Below are positions 7,205-12,671 of a stretch of 12,671 nt of DNA, one piece after another. The DNA is from Planctomycetaceae bacterium (lineage in GTDB: Bacteria; Planctomycetota; Planctomycetia; Pirellulales; Thermoguttaceae): the NCBI GenBank assembly GCA_009783865.1, contig WRCR01000065.1, positions 1-12,671 on the forward strand, read 5' to 3'. Position numbers and translations under genes: made by a program. Position 1 is the stretch's first letter. Each line of letters starts with the position of its first letter. The notes under the pieces are model-generated. The model had not been told where the DNA came from. It made no database searches and was given only the letters and a program-made list of their open reading frames with translations.

Positions 7205-8896
7205 ATGACTGAATCACTGAAGAGTGCGATTTTCTTTGTTCTTGCGGTTGTTTGTATTGTCGCCGCTTATCTTTCCCGACCGGCGATAACCGAAGTCAAG
7301 ATGGACGAAATGGTCGGCAAGGTGCTTTTTCCGAATTTCACCGACCCGCTTGCTGTCAAGAGATTGGAGATTATCCGACCCAATGCGGCTGGCGATGCAG
7401 AGCGGTTTGCGATTTCCGAAGTGAACGGAGCATGGGCTATTCCTTCACACGAAAATTATCCGGCTGATGCCAAAGAACAAATGGGACGTGTCACCGAAGC
7501 GTTGGTAGGTCTCAAGGTTCTCGCTCTTGCCCCGAATATCGCAACCGCACCTGACCCTGCTCCGCTCTATACTCTGTATGGCGTTGTTGAACCATCAATG
7601 GAGAATGATACTTTGCCGGAAGGTGCCGGCGTGAAAGTTCGTCTAGCCGGTGAGAATGATACCGTGCTTGCGGAGTTGGTTATCGGAAAAGAAACCAAGC
7701 AGAAGGATGCGTCCGATGACGATTCTCCAATGGGCAGGGATGAAAATGCTATTCGTTATATCCGCGTTGTCGGACAATCACCGGTTTATGAAGCGGAAAT
7801 TGACATTTCGCGGTTTTCGACTTCGTTTGACCAATGGATTGAAAAGAATCTTCTCGATGTCAGTTCCTACGATGTCAAAGAGGTTTTTATCGATGAATAT
7901 TCATTAAAAATTGACTCCGTTCTGTCGCAAGGCGGTATCCGTACCCGAATTGCTCCGAATTTCATCGGCGATATTCTGTTCGGCTACGACGGCAGCAAGA
8001 CTGGCGCAGAGAAATGGGGATTGACGAAGTGGACGAAAACACAGGGCGAAACATCCACCGATTATGTCGAACAGAAATTATCCGACAAGCAGGAATTGAA
8101 TACCGATATTCTCGACAGTATGCTTTCTGCGCTGAATGATTTGAAAATCGTTGATGTCAGCAAAAAGCCGAATCTTCTAGCAACGGCACTGCGGGAAGGG
8201 AAACCGCTGGAAAAAATCGAGGACGACGTTTCGCTGCAAAGGGCAGGGTTTTATCTCGTTCCAATGCCCGACTTGAAAGGAGACAGAACGAAAACGATAA
8301 AACAGATGCTTTCCAACGAAGGCAATCTGCAAATCAGAATGAAAGACGGAATTCGCTACACTTTGCGCTTCGGCGACTTAACCGGCACGGAGTCCGAAAT
8401 CGCTGCCGATGACGAAAAGAAGGAAGATTCAAAAGACGAACCTGCCAAAGAAGTAAAGATGGGCGAGAACCGCTATGTCTTTATCACGGCGGACTTTGAC
8501 GAAACAACGGTTGCGAAGCCGGACTTGAAACCGGTGCCGGAACTTCCTGCCGATGAAACCGATGAGGAAAAGAAAAAGACAGCATCGGAGGAGAAGGAAC
8601 GAATCGAAAAATCGAATCAGCGGGAAAACGACCGTTATAACGAAGCAATAGAGGCGGGCAAAAAACGGGCGAAGAAATTGACGGACAGATTTGCCGACTG
8701 GTATTATGTTATTCCCGAAGATGTTTATAAAAAGATTCGCTTAACTAATACTAATGTTTTCCGTGAAAAGAAGGAAGAAAAACCGAATCCGCCGCATGGT
8801 GAACCCGGGCATGTTCACATGGAAGGCGATGAACATGAAATGCCGGCATTGAAACCTTACTTTCCGACTTTACCGGGTATGAAAGACGATGAATGA
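7205..8896 (+). CDS. DUF4340-domain membrane-anchored protein
   Basis: This 563-aa protein starts with a single membrane anchor (about residues 8-24, SAIFFVLAVVCIVAAYL) followed by a large, presumably periplasmic, region. Typical DUF4340 features are seen: an early LEIIRP strand, AISEVNGAWAIPSHENYPAD (the 'W-x-I-x-x-P...YPA' signature), LAELVIGKE, and repeats of the same beta-rich pattern further on. Two charged, low-complexity Lys/Glu/Asp linkers interrupt the second half, and the end is rich in His and acidic residues (HGEPGHVHMEGDEHEM). DUF4340 proteins in planctomycetes are normally encoded directly after the GldG-type permease and are thought to form part of the same envelope complex; here the alarmone-synthetase-like gene separates them. 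The start is set by the membrane anchor; there is no ribosome site. Molecular function is not known. Confidence 0.82.
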   Translation: MTESLKSAIFFVLAVVCIVAAYLSRPAITEVKMDEMVGKVLFPNFTDPLAVKRLEIIRPNAAGDAERFAISEVNGAWAIPSHENYPADAKEQMGRVTEALVGLKVLALAPNIATAPDPAPLYTLYGVVEPSMENDTLPEGAGVKVRLAGENDTVLAELVIGKETKQKDASDDDSPMGRDENAIRYIRVVGQSPVYEAEIDISRFSTSFDQWIEKNLLDVSSYDVKEVFIDEYSLKIDSVLSQGGIRTRIAPNFIGDILFGYDGSKTGAEKWGLTKWTKTQGETSTDYVEQKLSDKQELNTDILDSMLSALNDLKIVDVSKKPNLLATALREGKPLEKIEDDVSLQRAGFYLVPMPDLKGDRTKTIKQMLSNEGNLQIRMKDGIRYTLRFGDLTGTESEIAADDEKKEDSKDEPAKEVKMGENRYVFITADFDETTVAKPDLKPVPELPADETDEEKKKTASEEKERIEKSNQRENDRYNEAIEAGKKRAKKLTDRFADWYYVIPEDVYKKIRLTNTNVFREKKEEKPNPPHGEPGHVHMEGDEHEMPALKPYFPTLPGMKDDE

Positions 8897-8916
8897 TTAG
8901 CGGTAGAACAGCGGCG

Positions 8917-8948
8917 GGTAATACCCGAACACGGTAATACCCGAACAC
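8917..8948. repeat. Perfect 16-bp tandem duplication
   Basis: The unit GGTAATACCCGAACAC occurs twice head to tail with no mismatch (8917-8932 and 8933-8948). It lies just beyond the DUF4340 stop codon. Two copies suggest a recent slippage or duplication event, or a paired binding site. Confidence 0.95.
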
Positions 8949-8980
8949 TACGGGAGGGTGCTCTTATCGGAATCTTTATG

Positions 8981-9009
8981 AAAAATTAGGCGTGTACACG
9001 CCCTAAAAA
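8981..9009 (-). terminator. Rho-independent terminator of the Tat-exported protein gene
   Basis: A perfect 14-bp palindrome GGCGTGTACACGCC (8989-9002), extended by TTA/TAA pairs with one bulged C, forms a stem with a GTAC loop. Read on the minus strand it is followed by TAATTTTT, a U-tract, and lies 9 bases after the TGA at 9018-9020. On the plus strand it is followed by A residues, so it is not a good terminator in that direction. Confidence 0.65.
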
Positions 9010-9017
9010 CGATTGTT

Positions 9018-10502
9018 TCACATATTGCCGATGAATTCGATTTTTGCGAGATTCGCAAACACTTTGATTCGTCTCGCTTCCATCGCAGTGCCGCAGTACA
9101 GAATCGGATGCGGTCCCTGATAGGTCGAACAAACGTCGTCCGTTTTGTCAATGTCCATCACGAAACGGGTTGCGCAGCCGCCGGCAGTATTGATTTCCGG
9201 CGAACCAACTATCGTTCCGGTGTATGCGAAAATCATGCTTTTCGATGCCACATATTTCATCAGGAAGACCTTTTCGCCCTTCGGGAACTTAACGTCAAGT
9301 GCCGCTGTCTTCGGCAGTTGATGCGTGAACGGACGAATAAGGAACGGCATCTCACCCTTGCCGGGACCGTGCAATTCCAAGGCACAGGTACAATGCGAAC
9401 CATAGTATTGATTCCGGTCGATGTCGTATTCAGGATTGTGCATAAATCCGCCCCGTTTAAAGAGTTGCGCTCCAATCATCAGCGACATCGCACTTTCGGG
9501 AAAATCCTCGCAGGCACACGGAATCAACGCACTGTTGTTTAGCGAAAACCCGATACAGGGCTTGCGCTCCTTCAACATCAGACAGCGGATAGTAATGCCG
9601 TCGGCACCATAACGCTTCATAATTTCCGCCACTGCTTTCTTGGAACGGAAGCCCTCGACGAAGTATTTGTCTTCGACATCAATCACGGCTGTTGCTTTCG
9701 CTTTGAACGCCATCGCTTCTTTGACCATTGCGTCATCGGCTTGAATGGAGTCGAACAGTTCGATATATTCCGCCGCTGGAATCGTGATAATATCAATGCC
9801 AAGATTCTTGTCGGTTGCCTGCTTTGATTCCTTGACTTCGCTAACACGCAGCAGCCGGCTTTGCGCCATTACCTTGACAGCACTGGTTGCGGACATTGCG
9901 TTTTCAAGAGCGTCCCAATTTTCGAGCGAATGAATATAGGTGATGTTGGGAGCGGTCATCAACCCCTTCGGCGGATGCTGATGATTGCTGCCGACTGGGT
10001 GATACACAATCATCGGCAGTGCTTCGAGTTGCTGCGACATGTCGAGAACCCACGGCGAAAATGTGTTCCAGAAATTGACGACCAGCAGCGTATCCGGCGG
10101 AGCGGCTTTCGTCTTGGCAATGAATTCCGCCATAGCGGCTTTGGTGTAAAGAACACCTTGAAAATCAAGTTCGATGTCGTACTTGTCGGCAAACTCCTTG
10201 ATTTTTTTCGTGTATTTTTGCTGATTCATTTCCGGCTCAAACTGATTGCCGGGATAGGTGAACCATTGATTGACAGCCCAGGAGTCCTCCATTCTGCCTT
10301 CGTTGACAACATCGGCAGGCGGATACATGAATAGGACGGCAATCTTCGTTTTCTTTTTTTCGATGACGGGAACTTTCGGCGTTCCGTCAGCGTTTTGCGC
10401 TAGGGCGGTTGCAGCCCAGATACCGCCGAAGGCAGCAGCGGTGCCGCCGATTTTCAAAAAGTCGCGCCGGTCGAAACCGCCGCCGTTGCAGGATTCACAC
10501 AT
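9018..10502 (-). CDS. Tat-exported protein with L-fucose/L-arabinose isomerase-like fold (putative)
   Basis: The 494-aa product has a twin-arginine signal: DRRDFLKIGG (11-20), then a hydrophobic stretch ending in ALAQ (33-36), a likely cleavage site. It should be exported folded, probably with a cofactor or metal. The mature part has an alpha/beta N-terminal half and a C-terminal half resembling the sugar isomerase (FucI/AraA) superfamily: GADGITIRCLML (299-310), IPCACEDFPESAMSLMIGAQLF (327-348, where E332 would be the metal ligand), a D360/D362 pair in NPEYDIDRNQYYGSHC (356-371), and HP at 464-465. The isomerase relation is recognised by motif shape only; substrate and activity are unknown. 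The signal also contains an odd CESC (2-5) ahead of the arginines. ATG 10502 is supported by AAGGAG upstream and a good promoter. It is a single-gene unit, with a terminator just after its stop. A DUF1559 gene lies upstream on the same strand. Confidence 0.7.
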   Translation of the reverse strand: MCESCNGGGFDRRDFLKIGGTAAAFGGIWAATALAQNADGTPKVPVIEKKKTKIAVLFMYPPADVVNEGRMEDSWAVNQWFTYPGNQFEPEMNQQKYTKKIKEFADKYDIELDFQGVLYTKAAMAEFIAKTKAAPPDTLLVVNFWNTFSPWVLDMSQQLEALPMIVYHPVGSNHQHPPKGLMTAPNITYIHSLENWDALENAMSATSAVKVMAQSRLLRVSEVKESKQATDKNLGIDIITIPAAEYIELFDSIQADDAMVKEAMAFKAKATAVIDVEDKYFVEGFRSKKAVAEIMKRYGADGITIRCLMLKERKPCIGFSLNNSALIPCACEDFPESAMSLMIGAQLFKRGGFMHNPEYDIDRNQYYGSHCTCALELHGPGKGEMPFLIRPFTHQLPKTAALDVKFPKGEKVFLMKYVASKSMIFAYTGTIVGSPEINTAGGCATRFVMDIDKTDDVCSTYQGPHPILYCGTAMEARRIKVFANLAKIEFIGNM

Positions 10503-10544
10503 TTTAACTCCTTAAGATTGAAGACAATGAAAGGTAAAACTAAC

Positions 10545-10573
10545 AGTATAACGTACAGAGGTTGGTATGTAAA
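10545..10573 (-). promoter_or_regulatory. Sigma70-like promoter of the Tat-exported protein gene
   Basis: On the minus strand TTTACA (10573-10568) and TATACT (10550-10545) are each a 5 of 6 match to consensus with an ideal 17-base spacer. Transcription would start near 10538, giving a leader of about 36 nt that ends in AAGGAG before ATG 10502. This is the best-formed promoter in the window. Confidence 0.7.
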
Positions 10574-10576
10574 TGT

Positions 10577-10603
10577 GAAGCGGGGGCTAAAGCCGCCCGC
10601 CTC
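10577..10603 (-). terminator. GC-rich hairpin after the DUF1559 gene (terminator or REP-like palindrome)
   Basis: On the minus strand GAGGCGGG, a bulged C, GGC, loop TTTA, then GCCCCCGCTTC forms an 11-bp stem with one bulge and one G-T pair. It lies 15 bases past the DUF1559 stop and immediately upstream of the next gene's -35 box. No T-tract follows in either direction, so it is not a classical intrinsic terminator; a repetitive extragenic palindrome or transcript-end stabiliser is equally possible. Confidence 0.5.
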
Positions 10604-10617
10604 TTTAATTCGCGGCA

Positions 10618-12360
10618 TTATAAACTTATGTTTTCGCCGCCGGCGCAGGTTCCTAATGCCCGAAGGATTTCCGGTATAACAGTATCCGAAAGGAACCGCA
10701 CCGAACCGTCAAACATGCCGATATTGATGCCGCCGGTATGGAAACTGCCGCTGCGCCCATTCTTGACGTTGATGCCTTTCACAAATTCGTCCAGCGTTAT
10801 GTCGGCAGTCGGGTCCATCCAGCAGAACGGTTCCTTAACCTCAACAACGGCAACCGTGTTGCTCGTTCCGTCAGTAATTCTTGCCATTCCAACTCCGGTT
10901 CTATCCTTTTCTTTTTTCGCAGGTACAAAAACCTCGCCCGCTATGGATGAATAAGTACACGCCTTGCCCGGCTTGCACAAAGAATTGTCAGGACAACTAT
11001 ACACGGAAATTACGGCATTATGAAACTGCTTGTTGAAATCGCTGTCCCAGGGTTCATCAAGACCGCCTCCTGAAACAATCTTGTCGTACAACGCTGCCTG
11101 TTCGATGAACGGCAAAATCAATACCCGCCAACTGTGCAGCGGTTTGCCGTCTTTGTCAACGGTATAGAGCGGCGGGAACGCTTGATACACGTCATGGTAA
11201 TTGTGGAGCGCAAGCACTATCAACTTGATGTTGTTTGTACATTGCGCTCTCTTCGCCGCTACCCTTGCCGCTTGAACTGCCGGCAGGAGAAGAGCAACAC
11301 CTACACCGCTCGCCGCAATGGCTGCCTGTCCGCCTATCAAATTGGCGGCTTCGCCTTTCAATCGGAACTTGAGTAAATCGCCGTCAACATCGGGCAGCAG
11401 TGTCCGCAGGAAACCCTTCAGGAAACTGAAAAACAGCGGCGGCATCTCAAACTCCATATTCTTGTCTTGGTCCATTGCATACCGCATAGCGTTGATACCG
11501 AAATCGATGGACTGCTCCAGCAATGTACGCAGGAAGACGGCATCTTCTTGTCTCGGCGTTTTGAGCGTCAGGAAAACATTGGAGTCCTTCGATGTTTTAC
11601 CGCCGAGTACATCGTTCAACGACAGCGAAGCACTCGCCCATTGAATTTTCTGTATCGCAAAGAGCAGGAGTCCGTTGACTTCGTTGGGAATACCCGGCGG
11701 CAGTCCGGCACTTCTAGCCATGAGACGCATCTTATCTGTGACGGCGGCGGCTAACTTAACTTCGGCACCGGCAACACTTTTCAGTGCTTCGTAAACAGCC
11801 GCTTTCGGTGAGGGTTTCATTTCGTTAGCCCAATCCGCAACGGTTTCTGCTGCAATAGTTGGATTTGCATCGGGAGCAAAAGGCAGCAGCAGGAAATCCT
11901 TGGTCTTGACGAATTCGTCTGCGTCGTCTTCCATATGAAGAAGTTTGACCAATGTTTCGAGTTGCTTTTCGGTTTTGTTTTTCCACGGAATTACAATGAA
12001 GGCAGGAACGCCGCTTTCGAGTAATTCCATGTCGGCGATAACGGCGAGTTCGCGGATACCGAGTTCTTTCGTGATGGTTTCAAACGGCGGACGGACAATG
12101 GCATCCAGTTTGTCCAGTTCGGTGCGAAGGTCTTCCGTTGTTGTTTTGAACGAGACCTCATCGAAGCCGAGTGATTGGAGAAGTTGTTCTCCCGATTTTT
12201 GAACGGTGTTCTTCACGGCATCGATTTCGACTTTGGAAAAATCGACGTGAAGAAACGCAACGCAGTTTTCCGAAACAAGCGGCGCGAAGGTCTCTTGAGC
12301 ATAGAGCCGACCGGCAAGCAAGACGATAAAACAGCACAATACTTTGACAAACGTTTTCAT
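10618..12360 (-). CDS. Secreted DUF1559 protein with an internal pseudopilin-like helix
   Basis: Start ATG 12360 is chosen over an in-frame ATG at 12393 because GGAGAA lies just upstream and the product then begins with a clean Sec signal (MKTFVKVLCCFIVLLAGRLYA, cleavage after about residue 21). The 580-aa protein has a roughly 320-residue extracytoplasmic region I do not recognise, then a DUF1559 module: LLLPAVQAAR (357-366), AQCTNN, ALHNYHD (384-390), SWRVLILPFIEQAALYD (410-426), ITDGTSNT (495-502) and the closing HTGGINIGMFDGSVRFL (541-557). DUF1559 proteins are a greatly expanded planctomycete family that normally start with a type IV prepilin leader and helix. Here the matching helix sits mid-protein (about 344-366), and the prepilin G-F-T-L-x-E motif is missing. 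Function is unknown; surface or periplasmic location is expected. It has its own promoter and appears monocistronic. Confidence 0.88.
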   Translation of the reverse strand: MKTFVKVLCCFIVLLAGRLYAQETFAPLVSENCVAFLHVDFSKVEIDAVKNTVQKSGEQLLQSLGFDEVSFKTTTEDLRTELDKLDAIVRPPFETITKELGIRELAVIADMELLESGVPAFIVIPWKNKTEKQLETLVKLLHMEDDADEFVKTKDFLLLPFAPDANPTIAAETVADWANEMKPSPKAAVYEALKSVAGAEVKLAAAVTDKMRLMARSAGLPPGIPNEVNGLLLFAIQKIQWASASLSLNDVLGGKTSKDSNVFLTLKTPRQEDAVFLRTLLEQSIDFGINAMRYAMDQDKNMEFEMPPLFFSFLKGFLRTLLPDVDGDLLKFRLKGEAANLIGGQAAIAASGVGVALLLPAVQAARVAAKRAQCTNNIKLIVLALHNYHDVYQAFPPLYTVDKDGKPLHSWRVLILPFIEQAALYDKIVSGGGLDEPWDSDFNKQFHNAVISVYSCPDNSLCKPGKACTYSSIAGEVFVPAKKEKDRTGVGMARITDGTSNTVAVVEVKEPFCWMDPTADITLDEFVKGINVKNGRSGSFHTGGINIGMFDGSVRFLSDTVIPEILRALGTCAGGENISL

Positions 12361-12402
12361 AGAAATTCTCCGGTGAAAGGAAAAGACGAACATTTGCCGT
12401 TC

Positions 12403-12431
12403 ATTTTACAGGAACGGAAAAGGGTTTGCAA
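12403..12431 (-). promoter_or_regulatory. Sigma70-like promoter of the DUF1559 gene
   Basis: On the minus strand TTGCAA (12431-12426, 4 of 6) and TAAAAT (12408-12403, 5 of 6) are 17 bases apart. The predicted leader is about 36 nt and ends in a GGAG ribosome site ahead of ATG 12360. This also supports ATG 12360 over ATG 12393, which would lie only a few bases after the predicted start site. Confidence 0.55.
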
Positions 12432-12532
12432 GTTTAGCGTGAGGTTCGTTAATCCGAAAGAGCAAAAAGTGCCGCGTTGAGCAGCGAGCGGCGAGAACAG
12501 AGCCGCAAACGGACTGAAAAAATTCACGGGGC

Positions 12533-12671
12533 TTGCTAAAGTGGAAAAAGTGTTATACGTTATCCGTTGCGTGCTTGAACGGTCTTGCGGACGGCGCAGC
12601 AGCCCAAACGCTGTCTGCTTCTGCAACTGCACTTCACACCGAAGAACTTGCCGACCCGCAACTGGAATTTC
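12533..12671 (+). CDS. Possible start of an exported protein, partial at the right edge
   Basis: From a TTG at 12533 the plus strand is open to the window end (46 codons). It reads LLKWKKCYTLSVACLNGLAD then GAAAQTLSASATALHTEELA: a basic N-end, a moderately hydrophobic stretch and an AAAQ-like cleavage site, which resembles a signal peptide. There is no ATG in this frame after the stop at 12515-12517, and the only ribosome-site-like sequence is ACGGGG close to the TTG. Composition in this frame is more protein-like than in the other five. The interval 12361-12532 otherwise holds only the DUF1559 promoter. Weak call; it may be non-coding. Confidence 0.25.
   Translation, partial: MLKWKKCYTLSVACLNGLADGAAAQTLSASATALHTEELADPQLEF

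Larger units (their letters stand above)
8897..9017. other. Convergent intergenic spacer
   Basis: The 121 bases between the DUF4340 stop and the stop of the Tat-exported protein hold no credible gene. They contain the 16-bp tandem duplication and the hairpin terminator listed separately. I see no terminator with a T-tract for the plus-strand operon. Confidence 0.6.

Noticed and set aside
6166..7205. A classical two-gene toxin-antitoxin pair built on the RelA/SpoT gene
   Set aside because: No small gene flanks it that could serve as an antitoxin: the permease stop overlaps its start and only 61 bases follow before the DUF4340 gene.
12361..12393. Upstream ATG (12393) as the DUF1559 protein start
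   Set aside because: It would put a charged peptide ahead of the signal sequence and has no ribosome site, while ATG 12360 has GGAG upstream and a clean Sec signal.
12357..12632. A minus-strand open frame upstream of the DUF1559 gene
   Set aside because: It covers the DUF1559 promoter and ribosome site, and its Phe/Ser/Pro-rich sequence matches nothing I recognise.
1..12671. CRISPR array, tRNA, rRNA, transposase or integrase genes
   Set aside because: No regularly spaced repeats, tRNA-like cloverleaf, rRNA sequence or recombinase motifs were seen on reading both strands.

Overview
The window most likely comes from a planctomycete (Planctomycetota) with moderate GC; lines I counted by hand run from about 30 to 55 %. 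Three things point there: a DUF1559 protein with the LLLPAVQAAR...ALHNYHD signature and a C-terminal FDGSVRFL motif, a fused ABC-2 permease/GldG-like protein next to a DUF4340 membrane protein, and a BatA-type VWA membrane protein. I could not run any database search, so family calls rest on motifs I recognise.

Left part (1-3222, minus strand): a compact run reading right to left. It has hisI (phosphoribosyl-AMP cyclohydrolase), a GT4 glycosyltransferase overlapping hisI by 11 bp, and a BatA/VWA membrane protein starting 9 bp after the glycosyltransferase and running off the left edge. A sigma70-like promoter (TATAAT) precedes hisI. The left-edge gene is open over its full 500 visible codons.

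Middle (3223-8896, plus strand): a divergent intergenic region with a T-rich leader, then the fused ABC-2/GldG permease, a RelA/SpoT-domain (p)ppGpp-synthetase-like protein joined to it by an ATGA stop/start overlap, then the DUF4340 protein. The permease and DUF4340 proteins are usual partners in planctomycetes. The alarmone-synthetase-like gene between them is the most unusual arrangement here. It has no HD hydrolase domain, carries Ser where the family has the Arg of GYR, and is AT-richer through its centre. No ABC ATPase for the permease is in the window.

Right part (8897-12671): an intergenic spacer with a perfect 16-bp tandem duplication and a terminator hairpin. Then come two minus-strand genes with good promoters and Shine-Dalgarno sites: a Tat-exported protein resembling L-fucose/arabinose-isomerase-fold proteins, and a secreted DUF1559 protein whose pseudopilin-like helix is internal rather than N-terminal. 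The last 140 bases may hold the start of another exported protein on the plus strand, but this is weak.

No rRNA, tRNA, CRISPR array, transposase or insertion sequence was seen. The best candidate for something not well described is the coupled GldG-permease / RelA-SpoT-like / DUF4340 trio.
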